Source: Leptospira sp. 96542 | GTDB taxonomy: Bacteria > Spirochaetota > Leptospiria > Leptospirales > Leptospiraceae | Direction: 5' to 3' | NCBI GenBank assembly: GCA_029310945.1 | Contig: JARJFC010000005.1 | Coordinates: 86,264-150,263 of the forward strand | DNA: 64,000 nucleotides | Shown here: piece by piece, positions 9,576 through 20,164 of the stretch | Position numbering within the stretch: the first letter of the stretch is position 1 | How the letters are laid out: every line of letters begins with the position of its first letter | Notes under the pieces: generated by a model | What the model saw: only the letters and a program-made list of their open reading frames with translations | Told to the model about the DNA's origin: nothing | Database searches by the model: none | Program-made: the position numbers and the translations under genes

Positions 9576-10854
9576 TTTTTTTTAGGCCAGCATACAGTTC
9601 CATAAACTTTTCATTGGGGATTTTGCCCTCACCGTCTTTTGAAAGTTCTGGTTTGATGCCTTCGACAAAAAACATATCGATGGTTCCCTTGTTTTTTGCG
9701 CTGATTTTTCCCCGGTATTCGCAGTTAAAAAAATCCTTAACAAGTTCATAGGTAGTACGGGAAATATTGACTTTGCCCACTTCACCTGAAGATTCCATCC
9801 GACTGGCGGTGTTCACTGTATCTCCCCACATATCGTAAGCAAATTTTTTATTTCCAATCACTCCTGCCACAACAGGACCTGTGTGAATGCCGATTCGTAG
9901 TTCCCAATAGGGAAAACCTTGGTCCATACGGATGGTTTTGATTGTTTCCATAAAATCTTTGATTTCAAGACCCGCCCGAACGATGTCTACTGGGTGCGTA
10001 TTATTAGGTTCTGGAAGGCCTCCAGCGGCCATATAGGAGTCACCGATGGTTTTTAGTTTTTCCAAATTGTACATTTCGGTGATAGAATCGAACTGAGCAA
10101 AACTCAAATCAAGTTGTTCCACAAGCTCACTCGGAGTCATCAGTTCCGCAACATCAGTAAAACCTTTAAAGTCAGTGAAAAGGACAGAGACTGAGGAAAA
10201 AAATTCCGGTTCAGCAAATCCTTTTTCTTTTAATCTTTCTACAATTTTAATTGGCAAAATATTCCTAAGTAGCCTGTCAGACTCCTCTAAACTCTTTTCA
10301 ATGGCTTGGGCTTTTTGCCTAATGTCTATTTGGGCAGCCATTAGTTCTTTGTTTTGTTTGACCGTATTCTCATAGATCGATAGAAGGAGTTGTAAAATTT
10401 GCATTCGGTCTGCTCTGATTGTAAACTCTTGCCCCGCATAATTTATGCTAATTGGTGATACATCCTCCTTTATCTCTATTTTGTTATTAAGTAATGATTC
10501 TATCCTATACATAATGTATGTTTCTTCGTATGGTTTTGTCACATAACCATCAGCACCCGCTTCAATTCCATGGATGATGTCTTCTGGCTCGGATAAAGAC
10601 GTACAAATGACAACAGGGATAGAACTCCAATTGGGATTTTTTTTTACATGTTTGCAGAATTCGAAACCATCCATCTCAGGCATTTCTACATCCGAAATGA
10701 TAAGGTCGGGAATAAAACTTTCCAAAACGAGAAGGCCTTCCTTCCCATGTTTTGCCCAACGAATTTCAAAATGATTGGCTTCAAGAAGTCTTTTCAAAAC
10801 CAAACCTTGGATGGGATTATCTTCTAAAAAAAGGATTTTTTTTGCAGATTCCAT
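9559..10854 (-). CDS. Response regulator-adenylate cyclase fusion
   Basis: 431 residues. The N-terminal receiver (about 5-125) has LEDN, phospho-acceptor Asp55 in ISDVEMP and the switch Lys in TKP. A helical linker (about 150-200) leads to a class III nucleotide cyclase domain (about 215-400). Metal-binding Asp228 (LFTDFKGFT) and Asp272 (TIGDSYMAAGG) are present, as are the adenine-selecting pair Lys268 and Asp341 and the transition-state residues Asn348 and Arg352. This is therefore predicted to make cAMP, not cGMP. It starts one base after cheB and is the only free receiver protein in the chemosensory operon, so it is the likely target of the CheA kinase. Confidence 0.92.
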   Translation of the reverse strand: MESAKKILFLEDNPIQGLVLKRLLEANHFEIRWAKHGKEGLLVLESFIPDLIISDVEMPEMDGFEFCKHVKKNPNWSSIPVVICTSLSEPEDIIHGIEAGADGYVTKPYEETYIMYRIESLLNNKIEIKEDVSPISINYAGQEFTIRADRMQILQLLLSIYENTVKQNKELMAAQIDIRQKAQAIEKSLEESDRLLRNILPIKIVERLKEKGFAEPEFFSSVSVLFTDFKGFTDVAELMTPSELVEQLDLSFAQFDSITEMYNLEKLKTIGDSYMAAGGLPEPNNTHPVDIVRAGLEIKDFMETIKTIRMDQGFPYWELRIGIHTGPVVAGVIGNKKFAYDMWGDTVNTASRMESSGEVGKVNISRTTYELVKDFFNCEYRGKISAKNKGTIDMFFVEGIKPELSKDGEGKIPNEKFMELYAGLKKNERNG

Positions 10855-10855
10855 A

Positions 10856-11872
10856 TTATTTCAAACCTCGCAAAAAGGAAACAACAGCATCCAGTGACAA
10901 AACCTCATTTGCTGCCCCAATCTCATTTGCGACTCTTGGCATTCCATAAACAACTGATGAAGTTTCATCCTGAGCTATCGTATAACCACCACTATCCTTG
11001 ATTAGTTTGAGTTCACGAGCTCCATCATCCCCCATTCCAGTGAGTAAAAAAGAAAGGATACCTGTATTATGAAACCGTAAAGCAGATTCAAATAATCTCC
11101 CAACAGATGGCCTGTGACCATTCTTTGGGTTTGATGCCTCAATGGTGACAGTATGTTTTTCTACAATCAAATGGTGATCATCTTTCGGAAAATATACAAA
11201 ACCTGGTTTAAAAATTTCAGATCCAACAACGGTTTTGATTTGTAATTCTGAAGTTTGACCTAACCATTCTACCATACTTTCTCCAAAACCAGGACTTATA
11301 TGTTGTACACAAAATATTGGATATGGAAACCCACTTGGTAAGGAAGAAAGAATATGCTGAAATGCTTGCGGACCACCCGTTGAAGCTCCGATCAGAACAA
11401 TATTTGTTCCTTTCTGATTAACGAATGTTTGTTTAGGTAAATCCAGCGATGTATTAGGATTCTTTTTGGTAAACACAAATACCCCACTTAAAATGCGGAT
11501 TTTCAATTCCAATGCACTGGCGATATTTTGAATGTCACCACCCATTTTTGGCTTTGGCAATACATCCAAAGCACCATTCTGTAATACTTTAAATATATTT
11601 TCTGAATTTTCGTTTTGTACCAAATCAGAAATAATCAATATTGGTTTTGGTTTTTTTAACATCACTTGTTTGGTGAATTCAAAACCATCCATAATGGGCA
11701 TGTTTAAATCACACAAAATCACATCGGGATCTAATTCTTCATTTAACCTAAGCCCATCCACACCGTTCGACGCAATTCCAATGATAGAAAAATCAGGGAT
11801 CGCAGACAGAGATTTTTTATATGCGAGTTGGATGAGTGGATTGTCTTCAACTATGAGTATTTTGATTGGCAT
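10856..11872 (-). CDS. cheB: Chemotaxis protein-glutamate methylesterase CheB
   Basis: 338 residues. A receiver domain (about 1-120) has Asp10 and phospho-acceptor Asp55 (LCDLNMP) and the Lys of PKPK. The C-terminal methylesterase domain has Ser164 in GASTGGP, His191 in CVQHISPGFGES and the Asp of LTGMGDDGA. It removes methyl groups from receptor glutamates, or deamidates glutamine, and so resets the receptor. It lies 4 bases after cheA and 1 base before the cyclase gene. With cheR, it gives this pathway a full adaptation system. Confidence 0.95.
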   Translation of the reverse strand: MPIKILIVEDNPLIQLAYKKSLSAIPDFSIIGIASNGVDGLRLNEELDPDVILCDLNMPIMDGFEFTKQVMLKKPKPILIISDLVQNENSENIFKVLQNGALDVLPKPKMGGDIQNIASALELKIRILSGVFVFTKKNPNTSLDLPKQTFVNQKGTNIVLIGASTGGPQAFQHILSSLPSGFPYPIFCVQHISPGFGESMVEWLGQTSELQIKTVVGSEIFKPGFVYFPKDDHHLIVEKHTVTIEASNPKNGHRPSVGRLFESALRFHNTGILSFLLTGMGDDGARELKLIKDSGGYTIAQDETSSVVYGMPRVANEIGAANEVLSLDAVVSFLRGLK

Positions 11873-11876
11873 AAAA

Positions 11877-14186
11877 TTAAACGAGTAACCTTTCCACAGT
11901 TTTTAACAATACACTATTATCAAATTTGGATTTTACAAGATAAGCATTAGCTCCGGCAAGTTTGCCTCTTTCTATTTGTTCTTCACTTCCTAAGCTTGTA
12001 AGAATCAAAATTGGAAAATTTTGATAACGGGAAATTTTACGAACGTCTGTTACAAGTTCGATTCCATCTTTGTTTGGCATTTCGAGGTCTGTCATAAGGA
12101 GGTCAAAATTGGTTTTCTGCAATTTTTCGAAAGCATCCATTCCATCGACTGCTGTAGTAACTTCATACCCACCCTCTTCCAAAATGGATTGTAACCGTGC
12201 CCTTGTAATAAGACTATCTTCTGTGAGTAAAATTCTCTTTTTGGATGTTTTTGAATTTGGATCGTCAAATAGATAAACTGAACTTTGGATTCCTTTTAGC
12301 TTCGAAAACACATCAGAAACTTGCACCATATAACAGATATCACCTGACTCAAGGATTGTAGTTCCTGCAAACATCGGTATTTGTTTTATTATTCCATTAA
12401 AGGGTTTTAATAAAATCTCTTGTTTGTCCAAAATGGCATCGACCACCATAGCAATTCTTTCACCGTTGTATTGTAAAATCATACAAGAGTCAGATTTTTT
12501 TGATATGAAATTCTCAGTAAGTGGAAATGGAGAAGGAAACATTTCTTTCCAGGCAATCAAACGAACGGGTTGGTTTTGCCAGACAAATACAGGTTTTCCC
12601 TCCATAAGTTTGATGTTTTCTTTTTTCAAGAATACACTTTGTTCGATAAATTCTGTTGGTACACCAAACTTCCAACCCTCGGATTGAATGATGAGAACAT
12701 GGTTCGTACTAAAATTGATTGGCAACCGAATGATAAATTTTGTACCTTCACCCAAATTGGATTGAATTTCAATATTACCTTTGAACTTTTCTACAAAGGT
12801 TTTTACCACATCCATTCCCACACCTCGCCCAGAAAGTTTACTCACTTCCTGTTTGGTCGAAAATCCGGCATGGAAAATAATTTCATAAATTGCTTCACTC
12901 GAGAATGAGTCGAGTTCTTCTTTTGAATACAGACCTTTTTGTAATGCTTTTTCTTTGATCGTATTTGGATTTAAACCAGCACCATCATCTTCAATTTCGA
13001 TGAGAACGGTTTGGTTTACCATTTTACCTGAGATACGAATTTTGGCAGGATTTTGTTTGCCAAGTGAAATACGATCTTCTCTCGATTCTATACCATGATC
13101 CAATGAATTTCGAACCAAATGCATTAAAGGATCTTTTAATTCTTCAATAATTAGTTTATCGGCCGTTACATGCCCACCTTCCAAAGTTAAATATACTTCC
13201 TTTCCTAACTCTCGAGAAATATCTCTGATTGTTCGAGGAAAAATATCAAACACAGAAGACAATGGGAGTAACCGAACGTTTTGTATCCCCTCCTCCAATT
13301 TAGTAGAAATCAAACCAAGTTTTGCAGAATCTTGTATGGATTTAACTTTTAAATTCGTTAAATTCTGAGTTAACGTTTCACGTTTTTTCTTCTGATCAGA
13401 GTACAAGTTTTTAAGAGATTCAATTAAGCCACTTGTACCAGGAAATTGTTTTAAAATTTTTTCTGCTTCAACGATGATTCTTTTTTGATCATTCCAATCT
13501 TTGTTCTGTTCTTCCAAAGAGAATAATATTTCAGAAATTTCTTCCGTACGTTTTTGGATTCTATTTTTGGAAACTGTGAGTTCACCTGAATAACCAAGAA
13601 GTAGATCCAGTTTTGTTGGATCAACCCGCATGGTATCAATTTTGAATTTTGTTGCCTTCTGCCCTTCTTCTTTAGGGAGAGATTGTTTGGGAGATATTTC
13701 TATTAAATCCTTATTTATTGGATCAATTTTCTCTACATCTTTTTCTTCTGCTTTTCTTTTTTGGATAATATCTTTAGGTTTTTCCTCAGCTAACGGCGAA
13801 TTTACGGGAATTGTTCCATTCAAAACATCGATAATTTTCTTTAAATCAATGTTAGCCTTGGCTCCTGATACGGTTTCTTCTACCAGTAAACGCAAATTGT
13901 CCAAAGCAAAATAGATTCGATCTGCGTTGGCTGGATTGTATTCCAATTGGCCTTTACTCGCCTTACCCAATTGATCCTCTAAAATATGAGTAATGGCTTC
14001 GATGTCCTTAAGTCCAAGTAATCCAGCAGCACCTTTCATACTATGTGCTTCCCTGAAAATTGTTTTGAGAGTGTCTGGATCTTTTGGATTTTTTTCTAAT
14101 TCGATAAGACCAGTTTCAATATTTTGTATATGTTCTAAACTATCAGCTTGGAAAAGTTCTCGAAATTCTGGATCTTCGATCATCAT
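11877..14186 (-). CDS. cheA: CheA-type hybrid histidine kinase with C-terminal receiver
   Basis: 769 residues. An N-terminal Hpt domain with His48 in REAHSMKGAAGLLG is followed by a charged linker, a dimerisation region (about 190-300), and the kinase domain with HLVRNSLDHGIE, DDGAGLN and GRGVGMDVVK. A CheW-like coupling domain and a C-terminal receiver with TEDSL and TDLEMP complete it. No CheY-binding P2 domain is recognisable between Hpt and P3. The receiver fused to the kinase may act as a phosphate sink. The gene starts 6 bases after the receptor gene (ATGATG, the second ATG also possible). This architecture is common in chemosensory systems that control functions other than flagella. 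Confidence 0.95.
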   Translation of the reverse strand: MMIEDPEFRELFQADSLEHIQNIETGLIELEKNPKDPDTLKTIFREAHSMKGAAGLLGLKDIEAITHILEDQLGKASKGQLEYNPANADRIYFALDNLRLLVEETVSGAKANIDLKKIIDVLNGTIPVNSPLAEEKPKDIIQKRKAEEKDVEKIDPINKDLIEISPKQSLPKEEGQKATKFKIDTMRVDPTKLDLLLGYSGELTVSKNRIQKRTEEISEILFSLEEQNKDWNDQKRIIVEAEKILKQFPGTSGLIESLKNLYSDQKKKRETLTQNLTNLKVKSIQDSAKLGLISTKLEEGIQNVRLLPLSSVFDIFPRTIRDISRELGKEVYLTLEGGHVTADKLIIEELKDPLMHLVRNSLDHGIESREDRISLGKQNPAKIRISGKMVNQTVLIEIEDDGAGLNPNTIKEKALQKGLYSKEELDSFSSEAIYEIIFHAGFSTKQEVSKLSGRGVGMDVVKTFVEKFKGNIEIQSNLGEGTKFIIRLPINFSTNHVLIIQSEGWKFGVPTEFIEQSVFLKKENIKLMEGKPVFVWQNQPVRLIAWKEMFPSPFPLTENFISKKSDSCMILQYNGERIAMVVDAILDKQEILLKPFNGIIKQIPMFAGTTILESGDICYMVQVSDVFSKLKGIQSSVYLFDDPNSKTSKKRILLTEDSLITRARLQSILEEGGYEVTTAVDGMDAFEKLQKTNFDLLMTDLEMPNKDGIELVTDVRKISRYQNFPILILTSLGSEEQIERGKLAGANAYLVKSKFDNSVLLKTVERLLV

Positions 14187-14192
14187 TTGGAT

Positions 14193-16157
14193 TTATTTTC
14201 GCAAACCTTCAACAATCCGTTTTAATGATAGTGTTGCAGACTGAACTTGGCCAATTCCGATTTTTGTTTGCGTGATTCCAGTTGCAGTTTCTCTCGATCC
14301 ATTGTTCAAATTATTCATAGCTTGCACAACTTCGGAAATTGCAATGGATTGTTGTTTTACATTCAAAGTGATTTGTTCAGTGCTTGTAAAAACCATACTA
14401 ATGGAATCAAAAACCGACTGGAAAGAACCGACGGCTTCGTTTCCAAGAAACATCGATCTCTCCACTTTCTTATTACCTTCTTCTGTGGCCATCACCGTCG
14501 AATCCGTTGCCCGCCTAATCTCAGTTAATATTTCCTGAATTTTGTCTGCACTTCGTTTTGATTCGTCAGCTAGTTTACGTATTTCGCCCGCTACTACGGC
14601 AAAACCCTTTCCATATTCACCAGCTCGTGCTGCTTCGACGGCTGCATTCAATGCCAACATATTGGTTTGGTTGGCAATGTCAGAAACAAGACCAATGATA
14701 TTTCCAATTTGACTATTTTTTTCTGATAATTGTAAAATTTGGTCACTGATCACTACCACCTTTTCTTGGAGATCATGCATTGAGTTCACCATCTCACCAA
14801 TTTTCATTTTGCCTTCTCTAGCACTATTTTGAGCTTCTTTGGACTTATCCGAAACATTTGACGACTGTTCAGCGGTATGTTTCGCACTAGCGCTTAGTTC
14901 TGCCATTGTTGTACTAGTTTGGTTGACAGAAGCTGATTGCATTTGTGCGGTTTTCTCTTGTTGTTCGACCGTGGCCGCAATTTCCCGCGTTGAAGATGAT
15001 AAAACGGAAACCGCTTCGAGGATTGGTGAAGAGATAGAACTCGCAACATAATATGTGACTATGAGTAAAATAAATACGATTGAAATAAATCCAATGAGGA
15101 CTTTCCATTTCATTTCCGTGAGAGCCGCAAATGCTTTGTCCACTTCATATTCTGCAAGGATGGCATAATCGGTTCCGAGTATACTGATTTTTGAATATGC
15201 AACAAAAACTCCTTCTCCCCGATAATCGTTTGACTTTGTGACACCCTTATCGCCTAAAAAAGCCTTTTCAACAAAGGGAGAATTGTTCTCCTTTGTTAAA
15301 ATGAATTTTTCATTTTTATAACGATGGTCACCGGTTCTAAATTTTTTATCCTTTCCAATCAGATAAATGGCACCAGAATGCCCGATAAAATTATCCTCCA
15401 TCACATCATTGATTTCATCAATTGGCATTTGAGTGATAATCACACCGATCAAACGGCCAGCTTTATAAATCGGAGAACCAATAAAAGATGCTGGTTCACC
15501 GTAAGAAGGTGCGTACCCCTCAAAATCAATAAATTCTGCTTGGTGTACCGGTAAGTTTTTTACAGTTTTGAATAGTCTTCCTATATTGGAATCTTTGTAT
15601 TCGCCAGTCAATAGATTTGTTCCGTAATCCAATTCCTTAAAAACTGTATACACAATATTTCCTTCTAAATCGATCAGGAACAAATCATAATATAATTTTT
15701 GTTTAATATAACTTCTAAAATATGATTGAAACTGGTTATGAACTTCGCTATACGTTGATCCATCACCTGCGTCTTCTAATTTGTCTTTTTCGCCCGTTTT
15801 ATAAGGGTTTTGGGTGATGTATTTTTCTTTTAGAAAATTTTCGGCTCTTTTTCGCCCTCCATTTTGGTATAATTTTTTGTATGCTGCTTCAAAACGTTCG
15901 AATGCAGTGATTACATCAAGTGAGGAACTCAAAGTCAGAATGTCTGTCCTTTTGGATTCAAAATAATGTTGTACTTGTTTAACTTTTGTATCGCGAATAT
16001 TATTCATTTGCGATTCCAAACTTTTTGTTGTGGAATCTTCTGCTATCCATAAGAAAGTAAAAGACAAAACCGATGCGATGAGGAATGCACTGATGATGGA
16101 AAAAAATAACAATTTAGTTTTTAAATTGAGGTTTCGAAACGTACTAATGAATTTCAT
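14193..16157 (-). CDS. Methyl-accepting chemotaxis protein
   Basis: 654 residues. One membrane helix lies near the N-terminus (about 15-37). A periplasmic sensor region of roughly 310 residues follows, Cache-like in pattern ([25 protein letters not shown] segments, [30 protein letters not shown]). A second helix (about 350-372) leads almost directly into the cytoplasmic signalling coiled coil. The highly conserved tip is intact ([40 protein letters not shown]). No clear HAMP domain separates the membrane and the coiled coil, and no CheR/CheB-binding pentapeptide ends the protein. It is the only receptor in the operon and probably its dedicated input; the ligand is unknown. Confidence 0.95.
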   Translation of the reverse strand: MKFISTFRNLNLKTKLLFFSIISAFLIASVLSFTFLWIAEDSTTKSLESQMNNIRDTKVKQVQHYFESKRTDILTLSSSLDVITAFERFEAAYKKLYQNGGRKRAENFLKEKYITQNPYKTGEKDKLEDAGDGSTYSEVHNQFQSYFRSYIKQKLYYDLFLIDLEGNIVYTVFKELDYGTNLLTGEYKDSNIGRLFKTVKNLPVHQAEFIDFEGYAPSYGEPASFIGSPIYKAGRLIGVIITQMPIDEINDVMEDNFIGHSGAIYLIGKDKKFRTGDHRYKNEKFILTKENNSPFVEKAFLGDKGVTKSNDYRGEGVFVAYSKISILGTDYAILAEYEVDKAFAALTEMKWKVLIGFISIVFILLIVTYYVASSISSPILEAVSVLSSSTREIAATVEQQEKTAQMQSASVNQTSTTMAELSASAKHTAEQSSNVSDKSKEAQNSAREGKMKIGEMVNSMHDLQEKVVVISDQILQLSEKNSQIGNIIGLVSDIANQTNMLALNAAVEAARAGEYGKGFAVVAGEIRKLADESKRSADKIQEILTEIRRATDSTVMATEEGNKKVERSMFLGNEAVGSFQSVFDSISMVFTSTEQITLNVKQQSIAISEVVQAMNNLNNGSRETATGITQTKIGIGQVQSATLSLKRIVEGLRK

Positions 16158-17157
16158 GACTTCCCTGTCCTAAACTTTCTTTGGCTTTTTTTAAAATTTG
16201 CGATACACTAACAACGGATATAAATTGGTCATTTGAAACAAAAGTAGATTCTAAAATTCCACCACTTTCGATCCGAGAACCCACAGGTGGTAGTAATCTC
16301 TCTTCTGCACTTTTATAAATAACATCGATCAATTCATCGACAAGAATCCCAAAACTGAATTCGTCTTCTTTTACGATGACAACCTTTCCCATAAAAAATT
16401 GATTATTTTTGTTCAACCCAATTAGATTTGCCATAGAAAGTACAGGAAGTACATCTCCACGCAAATTCATAAATCCGTGCAACAACGGATCTCCATTTGG
16501 AACAGGCGTTAGCTGGGTTGGATCAGAAAATTCCAGAACAGAGTTTAAATTTAAACTCAAATATTCCTCACCAACACGAACAACAGAGTAAGGTTCCAAA
16601 CCTAGGTTTTTAGAATTATCCAAACTAGAATCGGAGTTTTCAATCCTAGTTTTTAACCCTTCATGGATGGATTCACCGAGGACAGAATATGATCTTTGAA
16701 ACCAATCCAGTTTTTTCACCTCATCGGGAGATCCTCCGAAAGGAGACCAACGATTTTGCGGGTAGAGTTTCGAAGCATCGAGCAAACTGAGAACTGTTCC
16801 ATTCCAGATCCGCTCTTCCCAAACACCATGCCCTTCTTTTGGATCCCCCAATTCTGGTAGGGGTAGACGGTATACGCCGATGATGGCATCAATCGGAAAA
16901 GCCAAATTCCCTTCCAAAACAAGTAGGTTGGAATCGGGAGAGTATGGAACTGGTTCATTTTCCCAAAATAAATTCAAATCAGATACATAGAGAATTTCAC
17001 CGCGAAGGGTTGTGGTGGCAAAGGAAGCTCTCCCCCCGAGTAAGGATTGAGAGAGTGGTAAAAACCATAAAATTTCTTTGATTCGGTTCGCAAGTATGGC
17101 GTAATTTTTATCTCTCAGTTTGAATAAGAGCCAATCCGAATCTTTTTCCATATTCAT
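16144..17157 (-). CDS. Double CheW-domain coupling protein
   Basis: 337 residues containing two CheW-like units. The first, about residues 8-130, is [22 protein letters not shown] followed by [11 protein letters not shown]. The second, about 190-330, contains [35 protein letters not shown] and [11 protein letters not shown]. CheW couples receptors to CheA. The duplicated form may bridge two partners or tune array packing. The coding sequence overlaps the receptor gene by 14 bases and abuts cheR without a gap, so stoichiometric expression is likely. A linker rich in Ser, Asp and Asn joins the two halves. Confidence 0.88.
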   Translation of the reverse strand: MNMEKDSDWLLFKLRDKNYAILANRIKEILWFLPLSQSLLGGRASFATTTLRGEILYVSDLNLFWENEPVPYSPDSNLLVLEGNLAFPIDAIIGVYRLPLPELGDPKEGHGVWEERIWNGTVLSLLDASKLYPQNRWSPFGGSPDEVKKLDWFQRSYSVLGESIHEGLKTRIENSDSSLDNSKNLGLEPYSVVRVGEEYLSLNLNSVLEFSDPTQLTPVPNGDPLLHGFMNLRGDVLPVLSMANLIGLNKNNQFFMGKVVIVKEDEFSFGILVDELIDVIYKSAEERLLPPVGSRIESGGILESTFVSNDQFISVVSVSQILKKAKESLGQGSHEIH

Positions 17158-18327
17158 TTACAAAGGATGGATGAGGTATTCCTCCCAAACGTCCTTCCAA
17201 TCTCCTCTCTTCTTTAAAACTTCGGAAAATGAAGGGTCATTCTTGAAGAGAGACCAAGCTTTTGCTTGGTAGGAACGCGCTAGGTCACGCTCTCCCCCCT
17301 CCCAATACAAATTAGAAAGATTATAATAGGCTTCTATGGATTCAGGATTTTCGTAGAGAACCGCCTTCCAGTCTTGGATGTCTGGATTTTTTTTGGGTTC
17401 TCTAATCTTTTGTTTTGCTGCCACCTGTTCTGGCACTTTTTCACTCTCTCTACTAGGGGGGTTTTCAGCACCCAATAATTTGGAAAACCCAGATTTTGGA
17501 ATCTTTCCGAAGTCTGGGTTTTTAGAGTTTGTTTCTATGTCTTCTCTTTGGTTTTCCAGCCGGTTTTGGATATAACCTGTTTTGCCTGTGTGTTTTGCAA
17601 AAGCATTCGGTGGGAGATTGCCCAAGTATTCCGAATGCCCAAGCACAAGGATCCCGCCTGGTAACAAGGCATCGAGCAAGCGGGACACCAAAATTTCCTT
17701 CGTATCCTCATCCAGATAGATGAGAACATTGCGGCAGACCACCAGATGGAATTTTTGCGATTGTGGTTCGAGGAGGTTTCCCACCACAAAACGAATTTTC
17801 TCCCCCAATGGACGAATACGGATTTGGTGTTTATCCCAAACAAGAAAGTCAGTAAACCCAGGTGGGAGTTCATTGCGCACGGAATAATTTGTGTAAACTC
17901 CTTCCTTGGCAAATTGGATGGACGATTCTTGCAAATCCGTTCCCAACACTCTGTATTCAGGGAAGTTCGGATCCTTTGTCTTTGCGAGTTCGCAGAGGAT
18001 GGCTAGGGTATACACTTCCTCGCCTTTCGAAGCCCCAGCACTCCAGATCTCCAAACGTTCCCCAAATTTCAGAGAAATTTTTGGAATGATGTCTGAGAAT
18101 ATGGATGTTAGTTGGTCAGGATCTCGGAAAAAATACGTTTCCGAAATATTCAAAACGGAATATACCCTTTTCCAAAATGTGGTGAGTTCTTCTCCAAATG
18201 ATTGAAGTCCACTCACGATCCCCCCCTCACCAAAAGCAGCGAGTAGAAGATCCCATTTTTCGTCCTTTCGGATGAAAATGCCCGATTGTTGTTTCAGCGC
18301 AAATTGGAAACTCTCAAACAAGACCAA
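17158..18327 (-). CDS. cheR: Chemotaxis protein methyltransferase CheR with C-terminal TPR-like region
   Basis: 389 residues. The CheR core (about 40-270) uses S-adenosylmethionine to methylate receptor glutamates. It shows ISETYFFRDPDQL, the SAM-binding SAGASKGEEVYTLAI (the usual Cys is Ala here), VLGTDLQESSIQFAKEGVY, the CRNVLIYLD motif and LGHSEYL. A variable linker is followed by a TPR-like helix pair (about 330-365: EAYYNLSNLYWEGGERDLAR). Such TPR tails occur in CheR proteins of non-flagellar chemosensory systems. The start is TTG at 18325-18327, just after a GAGGG; no ATG or GTG is available near it. The upstream UbiD-family gene ends 7 bases away. Confidence 0.9.
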   Translation of the reverse strand: MVLFESFQFALKQQSGIFIRKDEKWDLLLAAFGEGGIVSGLQSFGEELTTFWKRVYSVLNISETYFFRDPDQLTSIFSDIIPKISLKFGERLEIWSAGASKGEEVYTLAILCELAKTKDPNFPEYRVLGTDLQESSIQFAKEGVYTNYSVRNELPPGFTDFLVWDKHQIRIRPLGEKIRFVVGNLLEPQSQKFHLVVCRNVLIYLDEDTKEILVSRLLDALLPGGILVLGHSEYLGNLPPNAFAKHTGKTGYIQNRLENQREDIETNSKNPDFGKIPKSGFSKLLGAENPPSRESEKVPEQVAAKQKIREPKKNPDIQDWKAVLYENPESIEAYYNLSNLYWEGGERDLARSYQAKAWSLFKNDPSFSEVLKKRGDWKDVWEEYLIHPL

Positions 18328-18334
18328 ACCCTCG

Positions 18335-20110
18335 TTAATGAATCAAATCAATGATCCTACCAAATTTTTCATCCACTCTTTTTTTTGTATCAGGATCCAC
18401 TTCCAAAACTCCAGGGATCCACGGTTTCAGTCGGCAATCAAAAACGATGGGAATCTCATAAGAGATATGATTTTTCCAAACATTGGTTCTGGCATACAAA
18501 TCGGAGGCAGGCTCCATCCGTGTGAACATCGTCCAAATAAAATCGGAATCCGATTTAATCGCATCAAATGCATCATCCACGAGGAAAACAAAATGGAAAC
18601 CTTCTAAATTTTCGGATAGAAGTGTTTGGGCAAGACCGTCATCCTTCCGGTACGCCGAACCTTGTACAACAAGAACCCCAGGCAAAAATACTTTTGGGTT
18701 TGTGAACCTTCGGTCGCGGAAGCTGGTCTGGAATTTTTTTGGTAAATTGGGAAATTTTCTAGGTTTGTTTGGCTCTTGGATTCCCAGGATTAACATCTTA
18801 CTCCCTTTGTTTACTTCCCCACTCGTGTAATCCAAACTGTCTTGGCTGATATTGCTAAACACAAAAAGGTCTGTTTTGGGATCGCAGGTCTCCACAACAG
18901 TACGGAAGGTTTCTGAAAAGTTTTTGAGATCCACCTTTTCATTTGTTACAAGCAGACATTTGGTGAGAGACAATTGTCCTTCTCCCAAAATCCGAAGAGC
19001 ACCCATAAAACTTTCACGGAAATATCTTTCCTTTACGATGGCCGCGGCAAGTGAATGAACACCCGACTCTTCATAGGCCCAAACACCAAGCACCTGTGGC
19101 ATGACCAGGGGAAACATTGGCGAAAGGAGATCCTGCAAAAATTCGGCAATGTAATGGTCTTCCTGGGGAGGTCTACCCACAACCGTTGCCGCCCAAATGG
19201 CATCCTTTCTATGCAAGATGGAAGAAAGTTCTAAATAGGGATAATCGTGTTGTAAGGAGTAATAACCGTAGTGATCCCCAAAGGGACCTTCTGGTTTTCG
19301 TTTGTAGGGAGGGATTTTTCCGATGAGAGCAAAATCAGCATCTGCCACAATGGGGTATGGGGAGACCGATTCTTTTTTTGTCATCCGGAGTCTTTCACCC
19401 ATGAGAAAGGAAGCAAAAATGAGTTCGGGGATTTCTTCTGGCAAAGGGGCAACGGCCGCAATGGTGAGGGCTGGTGGCCCCCCCACATACACATGGGCAG
19501 GAAGGGATTCTCCATTTTTTTCAGCTTCGAAATAATGGAACCCACCCCCCCTGTGGATTTGGATATGCATTCCCACTGTGTTGTCACCAAAGAGTTGGAT
19601 TCTGTACATCCCCAGGTTGCTAGATTTGGATTTAGGGTGTTGGGTATACACAAGGGGGAGAGTCACAAAGGCACCCCCATCCTCAGGCCAAGACTTCAAT
19701 TGAGGCAACTCGTCCGTTGTATCCAAATGCGATCCCCAGATTGGTGCTCTCCGCACTTGTTTCATCCCCACAAGGAAGGGCAAAAAAGCGAGAGAACGGT
19801 CTTGCCAAAGCCTACCAAACCGTGGTGGAAAAATTTCTTTGGCCAATTTGGCGAGCCTTGCGATGGTTTCCACTGGTTTTGACCCAAAGGCCAAGTGAAT
19901 GCGTTTTTCTGACCCATACAAATTTGTGGCAACTGGGAACTTTGTTCCTTTTACATTGGTAAAGAGAAGCGCAGGTCCCTTTTTTGCCACCACTCGCCTT
20001 TGGATTTCAGCAAGTTCTAGGTGCGGATCCACCTCGTCACGGAACACAAAGAGTTCCTTCTCATTTTTTAAAACTTCGACAAATTCGTTCGTTGATCGTA
20101 AAGAAACCAT
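18335..20110 (-). CDS. UbiD-family decarboxylase
   Basis: 591 residues from the ATG at 20108-20110, beginning MVSLRSTNEF. This start is preferred over one 26 codons upstream, which would run into the divergent gene. UbiD enzymes (de)carboxylate aromatic or unsaturated acids using prenylated FMN. Family features are SSNLGMYRIQLFGDNTVGMH, the His-Arg-Gly-Gly segment that follows, the glycine-rich VYVGGPPAL, and PEGPFGDHYGYYS with the catalytic Glu. The family includes the 4-hydroxy-3-polyprenylbenzoate decarboxylase of quinone synthesis, but the substrate here cannot be read from sequence. It is the first gene of the chemosensory run and probably cotranscribed with cheR; whether this is functional or accidental is unknown. 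Confidence 0.85.
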   Translation of the reverse strand: MVSLRSTNEFVEVLKNEKELFVFRDEVDPHLELAEIQRRVVAKKGPALLFTNVKGTKFPVATNLYGSEKRIHLAFGSKPVETIARLAKLAKEIFPPRFGRLWQDRSLAFLPFLVGMKQVRRAPIWGSHLDTTDELPQLKSWPEDGGAFVTLPLVYTQHPKSKSSNLGMYRIQLFGDNTVGMHIQIHRGGGFHYFEAEKNGESLPAHVYVGGPPALTIAAVAPLPEEIPELIFASFLMGERLRMTKKESVSPYPIVADADFALIGKIPPYKRKPEGPFGDHYGYYSLQHDYPYLELSSILHRKDAIWAATVVGRPPQEDHYIAEFLQDLLSPMFPLVMPQVLGVWAYEESGVHSLAAAIVKERYFRESFMGALRILGEGQLSLTKCLLVTNEKVDLKNFSETFRTVVETCDPKTDLFVFSNISQDSLDYTSGEVNKGSKMLILGIQEPNKPRKFPNLPKKFQTSFRDRRFTNPKVFLPGVLVVQGSAYRKDDGLAQTLLSENLEGFHFVFLVDDAFDAIKSDSDFIWTMFTRMEPASDLYARTNVWKNHISYEIPIVFDCRLKPWIPGVLEVDPDTKKRVDEKFGRIIDLIH

Positions 20111-20164
20111 AAAAAGGAATAGACGGACTCCCAATCTTTTTAGACGTTTAGGGCTATATTTTAT

